Origin: a candidate division KSB1 bacterium
GTDB taxonomy: Bacteria; Zhuqueibacterota; Zhuqueibacteria; JANLFK01; Oleimicrobiaceae
Assembly (NCBI GenBank): GCA_024655945.1
Contig: JANLFK010000016.1
Coordinates: 1 to 64,000, forward strand
Direction: 5' to 3'
Length of the DNA: 64,000 nt
Below are positions 1 to 8,178 of the stretch, in pieces. The position numbers were made by a program, and so were the translations under genes. The first letter of the stretch is position 1; every line of letters starts with the position of its first letter. The notes below the pieces were generated by a model. The model had not been told where the DNA came from. It saw only the letters and a list, made by a program, of their open reading frames with translations, and did no database searches.

Positions 1-105
1 AACCATGCCACCGCCCGGGGACAGAATGACGCGAAGCTCTCCCTGATCACCTCACCTAGGTGGGAAGGTTTTGCCTGGTCCCTACAACTGAATGAAATTT
101 TTCTC

Positions 106-134
106 TTGACTTTTGGCGCGCTCGTATGTATATT
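106..134 (+). promoter_or_regulatory. Sigma70-type promoter for module A
   Basis: A -35 box TTGACT (106-111) is followed by a 17-bp spacer and a -10 box TATATT (129-134), close to the sigma70 consensus. The AT-rich stretch stands out in GC-rich DNA. It would leave a leader of about 215 nt before the receptor gene. The CTCTTGACTTTT context recurs almost exactly at 30465. Bases 1-105 hold no gene I can support. Confidence 0.75.
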
Positions 135-359
135 AAAAAAGATTTGCCCCGGCGCCGCGCTCGGGCTTTGAGGGTGCATTAGCATGGTGTTCGGTCCAAG
201 TGCGCATGGCAGTCGGAGTGGGGCATTGCCACGGCAACTGCAGCATAAGGCCGAGCCGTCAGGGGAGCAAGCAAAGAGGGAAGGAGGTGCACGCGGGCTA
301 AAGCCACGACGTTCATCCACTGAGAAGCTTACCATCAACCTTACAAGGGAGTGTCGCAC

Positions 360-3300
360 ATGAGGAGGAGACTCGCCTTAGTTGGTATGATGCTGGCGGC
401 GTGCGGTCTGGTCTTCGCCGGTACGACCGGCAAGATCGCGGGAGTGGTGACCGACGCCGAGACCGGCCAACCACTCCCAGGGGTGAACGTGGTTATCGAG
501 GGCACGACAATGGGCGCCGCCACCGCCCTCGATGGTCACTACGTAATCCTCAACGTCCCACCTGGCGTCTACACCCTGCGCGCATCCATGATCGGCTACA
601 CCACTGTGACTGTCACCGACGTGCGGGTCAAGATCGACCTGACCACCACCGAGGATTTCAAGCTTTCGCCGGAGACCCTCATGGGCCAGGAAGTGGTGGT
701 GGTGGCTGAACGTCCGGTGGTCCAGGTGGACGTGGCTGCCTCGCAAAAGAATGTCACTGCCAGCGAAATTACTGCTCTGCCAGTGGCCAAGGTGACCGAT
801 GCCATAGGTCTGCAGGCCGGCGTCACCTCTGGGCTGGGCATTCGTGGCAGCGGCGCCGACCAGGCCATCTTCATGGTCGACGGCGTGGTGCTGCGGGATG
901 AACGCGACAACCGCCCAATTACTGGCGTGCCACTCAGTGCCGTGCGGGAGGTTTCGGTGCAAGTAGGTGGGTTTAGCGCCGAGTACACCAACGTCCGCTC
1001 CGGCGTGGTCAACGTGGTGACGCGGGAGGGCGACCCGAAAGGGTACAGCGGCACGGTCACATTCAAGATCAGGCCCCCCGGACCCAAACACTTTGGTATC
1101 TCCCCTTATGACCGCAATTCCTACTGGCTTCGTCCCTACCTGGACGATGCGGTCTGCTGGACGGGCACAAAGAACGGCGCCTGGGATGCCTACACCCAGC
1201 GGCAGTATCCAGAGTTTGACGGCTGGAACAAGATCTCGGTGCTCACCCTGCAGGACGACGACCCCAGCAATGACCTCACCCCCCAGGGGGCCCAACAAGT
1301 CTTCCTCTGGGAGCACCGCAAGCAGGGCGATATCAAAGATCCCGACTATCTGTTTGACGCCGGCTTCGGTGGCCCGGTGCCCTTGGTCGGCAAGTACTTG
1401 GGCAACCTTCGCTTCTTTGCCTCCGGCCGCCGCGAGGAGGAGCAGTACCTGATTGAGCTGTCTCGCAAATCCATCTTGGATCAAAGCTTCATGTTGCGGA
1501 TGTCGTCGGACATAACGCCCAGCATGAAGCTTTCGTTTATCGGGCTCTACGGCGAGACGTACGCGGTCTCATCCAGCTTTTCGGGCGGTACTTCCTACTT
1601 CGAGACGGCCGAAGGAATCGCCGGGGAGATGACTACGGGCAGCTTCACCGTTCCCACGCGCTATTACACCAACATCTACTGGTCGCCGACCTCGCGCTTC
1701 TACCACACCGCCACGCTCAAGTTCACCCACGTGCTGAGCCCCAGCACCTTCTACGAGGTGCAATTGAAGCGGCAGGGCAAGAAGTACTACACGCGGCCGG
1801 GACGCTATCGGGACACATCGAAGCTGTACGAGGTGTTCCCCGGCTACTACTTGGATGAGCGGCCGTTTGGGTTCTCCGAGGAGCCGATCTTCGGCATCGA
1901 CGGCGTGTTCATCATGGGTGGGCCGGTGAGCGTATCGCGGGACTACAGCCGCCTGGCAACCTACACGGCGCGCGCCGACCTCGTCAGCCAGGTGGATCGC
2001 CGCAATCAGGTCAAAGTCGGCACCGAGTTTGTCTACGACCAGTTCAAGATGTCCTTCGGCCAGTTCAACGCCTACCTGCCTGAGGGGAACACCTGGACGC
2101 GCGTCAACCAGAACCCCTTCCGCGGCACCTTCTACGTGACTGACAAGATTGAGTTCGAGGGCTTTATCTCCAACCTTGGTCTGGTGCTGGACTACAGCAA
2201 CCCGAACGGCAACTGGTTTGATGTGGATGCCTACGACCGTGGCTTCTTCTCCCAGGCTTACCGGGAGGAGCGGGAGGCGCACTACAAGACCAAGAAAGCC
2301 GAGACGCGCTGGACGTTAAGCCCGCGCTTGGCCATTTCCCACCCGATTACGGCAAGCTCCAAGCTCTACTTCAACTATGGCCACTATCGGCAGATGCCGA
2401 CCTCCGAGCGATTGTATCGGGTGCAGCGCTCGGCCATCAACGCCGTCGACTACTTCGGCGACCCCACTATCCCGTTGGCGAGGACGGTCTCCTACGAGCT
2501 GGGCTATGACCACGCCTTGGGCAGAGACTACCTCCTGCACCTGTCGGCTTACTACAAGGACATCACCGACGAGGAGTACTGGGTCCGCTATCTGAGTTTC
2601 GATGGCAAGGTCAACTACTACAAGCTGACCAACAATGCCTACGAGGACATCCGCGGCTTTGAGGTTGACCTCACTAAGCTGTGGGGGAGGTGGTTGACCG
2701 GGGACATCAACTACGAGTACCGGGTAGAGACCTCCGGGCAGTTCGGCCGGGGGTACATGTACGAGAACCCTGCCGACCAGCGCGAGTACGAGCGAAGGAA
2801 CCCCGAGCAGTACAAGCCACGGCCACGGCCGCGCTTCAAGGCGTACGTGGACCTGCACACGCCTACCGACTATGGCCCGGCGCTCTTGGGGCAGAAGCTG
2901 TTGGGCGAGTGGCACCTCAACCTGGTCGGCCGCTGGACTGCCGGCAGCTGGTTTACCTGGAACCCGAACAACGTGCCCGGCGTCACCTACAACGTGCGGT
3001 GGAAGGATTACTACAACCTGGATTTGAAGCTCTCCAAGCTCTTCCCCATTGGCAGGTTTGATGTAAAGCTCTTCGTGGATATTTACAACGTGTTCAACAT
3101 CAAGCGCTTCTCCGGTGTCTCGCACGTCGACGTGTTCGACTACAACTACTACATGCAGTCTCTCCACCTGCCGAAGGACATCGGCGATCCCCTGGGTTAT
3201 TCGTACATCCCGGGCAATGACCGGCCGGGCGATTATCGCAAAGACGGGGTCGCGTTCCAGCCGATGGAAGCTGTGTCGGACATGAAAGACATCAGGAAGC

Positions 3301-3503
3301 TCGACCCGCATGTCATCTACTACGATCTGAGCAGGAAGAACTACTTCGAGTGCATCGGTGGGCAATGGGTGATGGTGCCTGAGCCGAAAATCAAGAAGTT
3401 GCTCGATGACAAGGCCTACATCGACATGCCGAACCAGGCGCACTTTACCTTCCTCAACCCGCGCAGCGTCTTCTTCGGCATCACCATTGACTTCAGGCTG
3501 TAG
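360..3503 (+). CDS. SusC-like TonB-dependent outer-membrane receptor (module A)
   Basis: Outer-membrane receptor expected to import a ligand using TonB/ExbBD energy; the ligand is unknown. The protein is 1047 aa. It has a signal peptide (about 1-21), a carboxypeptidase-regulatory-like beta-sandwich (about 22-105, with GVVTDAETGQPLPGVNV and GHYVILNVPPG), a TonB-box-like GQEVVVVAERP, a plug (about 120-230, IRGSGADQAIFMVDG) and a long barrel ending in FGITIDFRL. I chose ATG 360 because AAGGGAG (344-350) sits 8-9 nt upstream; the GTG at 351 overlaps it. Residues DDAVCWTGTKNGAWDAYTQ form a Cys-containing segment shared with the receptors at 8179 and 30599. No susD gene lies nearby; instead a secreted protein, a PorV-like barrel and a TIG lipoprotein follow closely. 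Family assignment is firm, substrate unassigned. Confidence 0.93.
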   Translation: MRRRLALVGMMLAACGLVFAGTTGKIAGVVTDAETGQPLPGVNVVIEGTTMGAATALDGHYVILNVPPGVYTLRASMIGYTTVTVTDVRVKIDLTTTEDFKLSPETLMGQEVVVVAERPVVQVDVAASQKNVTASEITALPVAKVTDAIGLQAGVTSGLGIRGSGADQAIFMVDGVVLRDERDNRPITGVPLSAVREVSVQVGGFSAEYTNVRSGVVNVVTREGDPKGYSGTVTFKIRPPGPKHFGISPYDRNSYWLRPYLDDAVCWTGTKNGAWDAYTQRQYPEFDGWNKISVLTLQDDDPSNDLTPQGAQQVFLWEHRKQGDIKDPDYLFDAGFGGPVPLVGKYLGNLRFFASGRREEEQYLIELSRKSILDQSFMLRMSSDITPSMKLSFIGLYGETYAVSSSFSGGTSYFETAEGIAGEMTTGSFTVPTRYYTNIYWSPTSRFYHTATLKFTHVLSPSTFYEVQLKRQGKKYYTRPGRYRDTSKLYEVFPGYYLDERPFGFSEEPIFGIDGVFIMGGPVSVSRDYSRLATYTARADLVSQVDRRNQVKVGTEFVYDQFKMSFGQFNAYLPEGNTWTRVNQNPFRGTFYVTDKIEFEGFISNLGLVLDYSNPNGNWFDVDAYDRGFFSQAYREEREAHYKTKKAETRWTLSPRLAISHPITASSKLYFNYGHYRQMPTSERLYRVQRSAINAVDYFGDPTIPLARTVSYELGYDHALGRDYLLHLSAYYKDITDEEYWVRYLSFDGKVNYYKLTNNAYEDIRGFEVDLTKLWGRWLTGDINYEYRVETSGQFGRGYMYENPADQREYERRNPEQYKPRPRPRFKAYVDLHTPTDYGPALLGQKLLGEWHLNLVGRWTAGSWFTWNPNNVPGVTYNVRWKDYYNLDLKLSKLFPIGRFDVKLFVDIYNVFNIKRFSGVSHVDVFDYNYYMQSLHLPKDIGDPLGYSYIPGNDRPGDYRKDGVAFQPMEAVSDMKDIRKLDPHVIYYDLSRKNYFECIGGQWVMVPEPKIKKLLDDKAYIDMPNQAHFTFLNPRSVFFGITIDFRL

Positions 3504-3544
3504 CGAGAGGAACCCGGACGATTGACTAAGCGGAAGGGCAGACC

Positions 3545-5620
3545 ATGAGACGAATCGCACACTGGCTCGGGGTGGCGTTGCTGGTGCTCGTGCTGGTACC
3601 GGGCCCAGCGCGCGCCGACGAGACAAAGTGGATGGCGGTCGGCATGCTGCACGACTGGTTCTCCAGTGCTGGCTGCGAGATCGAAGTGGGCCGGCGCCAC
3701 CTGGTCCCCGACCAGCAGGATGGCCTGCGCTGGCCTGCGCAGTTCCGCTACCAGGACTGCAAGGCAGCCAAGGCTCTGTGGATCGGGGCGACCAACTACC
3801 CGGATCCATTGGTGGGGGTGACGTTCAACTACAAAGTCGTCCACTGCGGCCCGCGGGTGCTCAACGAAGAGAGCGAGTTCATGCCCGTCACCTTCAAGAT
3901 GTACGGGAAATTCGAGCGGCCCTTGGTCCTGGTGGACGGCATTCCCGGGGGAGCGATCGACTATCTCGATTTTGTCGATGAAGTAGACCCGAACCTGGTT
4001 GCCGATCGGGTGCTCTACAACGAGGTGAACACCGGCATCGGTATCACCGAGAAGCGCACCATCTACGCCTTCAGCCAGCAGCACCACAACAACTACTTCA
4101 TCTACGACTATGTGTTCAAGAATACCGGCATTGTGGACACCAAGGGCACCAAGCACGATCTGACGCTGGAGGGCGTGGTGTTCTTTTTCCAGTACCGGTA
4201 CGCGCCATGCCGCGAGGTAGGGCCGTACGGCTACTACTGGATGCCCCAATCCTCCTCCTGGGGGCACAACGCCATGAACGACAGCATGATGGTCTATGAC
4301 CCCCAGACGGGCGAAGGCTATCTGTCGCTGTACACGTGGCACGGCATCCACTCCAAGGCGGGGTTCGACAACATTGGCGCGCCCGATATTCGGCCAAATG
4401 GGGACGGCCGTCTTGGGGCCGCCCAACATGTGGGCATCGTGGTGCTCCATGCGGACAAGTCGGCCACCGCCAAGTCGCATGACCCGGCGCAGCCCACCAC
4501 CACGCAGTTCCTCGGCTCGGACGTGCCTATCACCTCTGGCAACGACGCATTCAACCCTGGTAAGATGGCCGAAGAGTACGCGGCGATGACCGCCGGTCAC
4601 CCGGCGAAGATGCATGCCGACGCGGTAATGGAATCCGGCCAGGCTGCCGATATCTGGGGGTCGACGCCGGGTGGCTTCTCCCACTGCGCGGGATTCGGCC
4701 CCTACACCATGGCGCCCGGCGACAGCATCCACATCGTCATCGCCGAGGGCGTGGCAGGACTGAGCCGAGATAAGTGCATAGAGGTGGGGGCAAAATGGTT
4801 GGCTGGGGGCAGCGGCCCCTTCCCGCTCCCGGACGGCTCCACAACCAGCAATCGCGATGAGTACAAGGACAAGTGGGTGTTTACCGGTCGGGACTCTTTG
4901 TTTAAGACCTTCCAGCGGGCGATCATGACCTACAAGCTGAACTACAACATCCCGCACCCACCGCCGCCGCCAAAGATCTTCGAGGTGACCGGTGGCGGCG
5001 ACCGTGTGATTCTGAAATGGTCCAACGAGCCGGAGTCGTGGCCGGGCTTCGCGGGGTATCGGCTGTACAGGACCATCCATGTGCCGGACACCACGTATCA
5101 GCTCATCTTTGCCTGCGGCCCGGGGACCGACCATCCGCAGATCGTGAATGAGTACAACGATGTTGGCGCCGTGCGTGGTTTCGACTACTACTACTACATC
5201 ACCAGCGTGGATGACGGCTCGCGCAACGTGACCCCTGCCAACCCGCCTGGGCCGCTGGAGAGCAGCATGTTCTACACGGGCACCAACGAGCCAGTGCGCT
5301 TGAAGCGGCAGGCGGGCAAGAGCCTGGCGGACATTCGCGTGGTGCCCAATCCGTACAACATTCGCGCGCGCGACTTGCAATACGGCTACGGTGCGCCAGA
5401 CCGCATTATGTTCCTGGACATTCCCCCGGTGTGCACCATCAAGATTTTCACAGAGCGGGGCGACCTGATCGAGACCATCGAACACACCGATGGCAGCGGC
5501 GATGCGGCATGGAACTCCATCACTTCGTCCCGGCAGGTTGTGGTTAGTGGCGTCTACATCGCCTACTTCGAGACACCTGACGGCCAGAGCACCTACAGGA
5601 AGTTTATCATCATTCGTTAG
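3545..5620 (+). CDS. Secreted module protein with FN3-like domain and PNPYN-type sorting domain (module A)
   Basis: 691-aa exported protein of unknown function, paralogous to those at 11263 and 33788. It has a signal peptide (about 1-25, ending ARA|DE), a large N-terminal domain (about 30-460), a fibronectin-III-like domain (about 475-575) and a C-terminal domain opening with RVVPNPYNI and ending YRKFIIIR. Motifs shared by the three paralogues include FSQQHHNNYFIYDYVFKNTG and GRLGAAQHVGIVVLH. The C-terminus resembles a T9SS type-A sorting domain but has VPNPYN where classical ones have YPNPFN. It starts 41 nt after the receptor, with a GGAAGGG ribosome site. Inference: a surface-exposed partner of the receptor, perhaps filling the role SusD plays elsewhere. 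I recognise no enzyme motif. Confidence 0.85.
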   Translation: MRRIAHWLGVALLVLVLVPGPARADETKWMAVGMLHDWFSSAGCEIEVGRRHLVPDQQDGLRWPAQFRYQDCKAAKALWIGATNYPDPLVGVTFNYKVVHCGPRVLNEESEFMPVTFKMYGKFERPLVLVDGIPGGAIDYLDFVDEVDPNLVADRVLYNEVNTGIGITEKRTIYAFSQQHHNNYFIYDYVFKNTGIVDTKGTKHDLTLEGVVFFFQYRYAPCREVGPYGYYWMPQSSSWGHNAMNDSMMVYDPQTGEGYLSLYTWHGIHSKAGFDNIGAPDIRPNGDGRLGAAQHVGIVVLHADKSATAKSHDPAQPTTTQFLGSDVPITSGNDAFNPGKMAEEYAAMTAGHPAKMHADAVMESGQAADIWGSTPGGFSHCAGFGPYTMAPGDSIHIVIAEGVAGLSRDKCIEVGAKWLAGGSGPFPLPDGSTTSNRDEYKDKWVFTGRDSLFKTFQRAIMTYKLNYNIPHPPPPPKIFEVTGGGDRVILKWSNEPESWPGFAGYRLYRTIHVPDTTYQLIFACGPGTDHPQIVNEYNDVGAVRGFDYYYYITSVDDGSRNVTPANPPGPLESSMFYTGTNEPVRLKRQAGKSLADIRVVPNPYNIRARDLQYGYGAPDRIMFLDIPPVCTIKIFTERGDLIETIEHTDGSGDAAWNSITSSRQVVVSGVYIAYFETPDGQSTYRKFIIIR

Positions 5621-5672
5621 CAGGCCGGTGGGCGAAAGAACAGGTCACCACAAGTCAAGGGAGACGTCGATA

Positions 5673-6731
5673 ATGGAAAAACGCATGGTCAGTCTGTTGA
5701 CGGTGCTGCTCGTCGTGGCGCTGAGCGCAGTGACGAGCACTGCGGCTAACAAGAAGTTGGCCCAGACAGGATTTCAGTTCTTGAGCGTGCCCACCGAGGC
5801 ACGGGCGGCGGCTATGGGCGAGGCCTTTACCACCGTTGCCGGCTACTCGGCCTCCATGCTGTACAACCCGGCCAACATGGCGCGCGTTAACTCCCTGGTG
5901 GATATCTCCATCAGCCAGAACAAGTGGATCGCGGACATCAACCACATGTCCGGCACGATCGCGCTCAACCCCTGGCGGGGTGAATATGGCGTGCTGGGCT
6001 TCAGCCTGCTGGCAGTAGACTATGGTGAGTTCTTGGGCACCATGGTCGACCCCACCACCGAGAAGGGCTATATCGACACGGAGACCTTCACCCCTTCGGC
6101 CTTGGCGGTGGGCGTGGCCTATGCGCGCTCGCTGACTGACCGCTTCTCTGTAGGTGGGCATGTGCGCTACTGCTACCAGAAGTTGGGCAGCAGCACAGTG
6201 CCGGTCGGCGATGTCTCGGCAGGGGTCACCGAGAAGGTGGACAACTTCAAGGACGTGCTGGCGTTCGACTTTGGCACACTGTATCGCACTGGGTTCCGCA
6301 CCTTGGCTTTCGGCATGAGCGTGCGCAACTTCTCGCAAGAGATCAAATTCCAGAAAGAAGGCTTCCAGTTGCCTCTCACTTTCAGGATCGGGGTATCCAT
6401 GGAGGTGTTGGAGCTTTTCCTGGGCAAGAATGACATGCATAGCCTCCTCGTCTCGGTTGACGCAAGTCACCCCCGCGACTACCCCGAGCAGCTGAGCGTG
6501 GGTGCCGAGTACACCTTCATGGGGTTGCTGGCGCTGCGAGGAGGCTACACCACTGGCTACCGCCACACCGAGGAGGAGAAAGGGAAGTACGGCGACCCAG
6601 ATCGCGGGCTCAGTCTTGGTTTCGGCGTGCAAAAGGAATTTGGCAACCACTTGATCGCCCTCGACTACGCCTACATCCCCTTCGGTGTGTTCGATGCGGT
6701 GCAGCTGATGTCGTTCCGCTTGGCGTACTAA
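5673..6731 (+). CDS. PorV/PorQ-family outer-membrane beta-barrel protein (module A)
   Basis: 352-aa protein with a signal peptide (MEKRMVSLLTVLLVVALSAV) and the family's hallmark N-terminus: AQTGFQFLSVPTEARAAAMG, then a Tyr-Asn-Pro-Ala segment (SMLYNPANMA). The rest looks like a FadL-like barrel with many aromatic-terminated strands and ends MSFRLAY. PorV is the T9SS shuttle that carries sorting-domain cargo to the PorU attachment complex. ATG 5673 was chosen over upstream in-frame codons because CAAGGGAG lies 9 nt before it and the signal peptide starts there; the longer frame would overlap the preceding gene by about 130 nt. Its place between a sorting-domain protein and a lipoprotein suggests a module-specific shuttle. 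A closely similar paralogue is at 35874. Confidence 0.88.
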   Translation: MEKRMVSLLTVLLVVALSAVTSTAANKKLAQTGFQFLSVPTEARAAAMGEAFTTVAGYSASMLYNPANMARVNSLVDISISQNKWIADINHMSGTIALNPWRGEYGVLGFSLLAVDYGEFLGTMVDPTTEKGYIDTETFTPSALAVGVAYARSLTDRFSVGGHVRYCYQKLGSSTVPVGDVSAGVTEKVDNFKDVLAFDFGTLYRTGFRTLAFGMSVRNFSQEIKFQKEGFQLPLTFRIGVSMEVLELFLGKNDMHSLLVSVDASHPRDYPEQLSVGAEYTFMGLLALRGGYTTGYRHTEEEKGKYGDPDRGLSLGFGVQKEFGNHLIALDYAYIPFGVFDAVQLMSFRLAY

Positions 6732-6780
6732 GCCGAGTCGGTGAGAAATGCCGGACGTGCCGAAACTCAGGAGACGCACC

Positions 6781-7980
6781 ATGGATGCGAGATACTCCAG
6801 GCTCTTTGCAGTGCTGGCGATGGGAGTGGTGACGGTGCTGCTCGTGGGGTGCGAGGCGGAATACCCGGAGAGCCTCTACAACCCCAACTTCCAGGGCAGG
6901 CCGACGCCGGTCATCACCAGCATCATCCCCCCCGATAGCGCCTTGGCAGGCATCGGGCAGATCATCATCAAGGGGGAGAATTTCTCTCCGGTGATGGAGG
7001 AGAATTTCGTCTACTTTGGCAAGACGCAGGCAGAGCTGGTCTCGGCGAGTGCCACGGAGTTGCGGGTCAAGACGCCGAACGTGACCGGCGACTCGCTCAA
7101 CGTCAAGGTGGCGGTGCATGGCGCCCTCCTTTTTAGCAACGTGGTTAAGTACAAGCTGCTGACCGCCATCTGGGATTGGGGTGCCTTCTTAGCCGCCGAT
7201 GACCCCTGGGGCATCACCTGCGATGCCGACGAGAACCTGTATGTCGACCTCACTACGAGGAACATCGACAGGGTGACCAGCGACAACCTCCGCTCGACCT
7301 ATGGCACGGTGCCATTTGTCAAGGGCACCGGTATGAAGATGGGGCCAGGCGGCTATCTGTACGTGGCACGGACGACCACGGCTCTCTATCGCATCCCCCC
7401 GGGCGGTGGCGCTGCGGTAAAGTGGGTAGACGCGCCGGGCAAGGTCTACGACTTTGACTTTGCCCCCTCCAAGTCGATGTATGCCGGCGGCGATGGCGAC
7501 TTCTTGTACCTCATCAAGCCGGACGGCACCGGCAGCAAGGTGGCCAACTACCGCAAGGTGTACATGCGGGCCGTGCGCGTGTTCGACGGATATGTGTACG
7601 TGGGCGGCAGGGATTCCACAGGCCAGCAGCACATCTGGCGCAACCAGATCCTCGCCGACGACCAGGTCGGCCCGACGGAAGTTTACTTTGCCTGGAGCGC
7701 GAAGGTCGATCCCACTTCGCAGGTCTATGCCTTGACCTTTGCCCAGGACGGCGACATGTACGTGGGCACCGACCATGCTGCCGGCATCATGATTGTCCAT
7801 CGCGATGGCTCCTTCGAGCCACTGTACGAGGGCCTGCTTAAGCCGTACGTCTATTCGCTGGCTTGGGGGACGAGTTCTTACCTCTACGCCAATCAACGGA
7901 ACGACACCGACCCAGCCAAAAAGAGGATGTTGAAGATCAACGTACTGAAGCAGAGCGCCCCGTACTACGGGCGTGAGTAG
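6781..7980 (+). CDS. IPT/TIG-domain and propeller surface lipoprotein (module A)
   Basis: 399-aa predicted lipoprotein: the N-terminus runs to a good lipobox (LLVGC, Cys about residue 24). An IPT/TIG immunoglobulin-like domain follows (about 38-120, TSIIPPDSALAG and IIIKGENF), then an NHL-like beta-propeller (about 130-395) with repeated GPGGYLYV and PGGGAAVKW blocks, ending APYYGRE. In Bacteroidota glycan loci, TIG/NHL lipoproteins commonly accompany SusC/D pairs as surface binding proteins. ATG 6781 has AGGAGA 6 nt upstream; an in-frame ATG at 6748 lacks a ribosome site. The paralogue at 13384 shares the same architecture. Inference: ligand-binding lipoprotein working with the receptor. Confidence 0.87.
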   Translation: MDARYSRLFAVLAMGVVTVLLVGCEAEYPESLYNPNFQGRPTPVITSIIPPDSALAGIGQIIIKGENFSPVMEENFVYFGKTQAELVSASATELRVKTPNVTGDSLNVKVAVHGALLFSNVVKYKLLTAIWDWGAFLAADDPWGITCDADENLYVDLTTRNIDRVTSDNLRSTYGTVPFVKGTGMKMGPGGYLYVARTTTALYRIPPGGGAAVKWVDAPGKVYDFDFAPSKSMYAGGDGDFLYLIKPDGTGSKVANYRKVYMRAVRVFDGYVYVGGRDSTGQQHIWRNQILADDQVGPTEVYFAWSAKVDPTSQVYALTFAQDGDMYVGTDHAAGIMIVHRDGSFEPLYEGLLKPYVYSLAWGTSSYLYANQRNDTDPAKKRMLKINVLKQSAPYYGRE

Positions 7981-8178
7981 ACGGTGTGTGGCTGCAGGGT
8001 CGGTGAGGCTTCTTGCCCCAGCGCAACGGACCAGCCGAGGTGATGCCTGAGGCGGACCTTCGCGCTTCCGGACGAGGGACCGCCCATGCGCCTGGGGGAA
8101 GCGCAGAAGGGGGGAGCTGGCGCGGCGCTGGGGTCAACAGCTTAAGTGAGACAAGGTCAAAGCAAGGAGAACGTGCTT

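Noticed and set aside
3416-5485. 689-codon minus-strand frame opposite the module A secreted protein
   Set aside because: Antisense shadow: low-complexity composition, and the plus-strand gene is conserved in three paralogues.
5490-5672. Upstream extension of the module A PorV-like gene
   Set aside because: It overlaps the preceding gene by about 130 nt, has no ribosome site, and puts the signal peptide 61 residues inside the protein.
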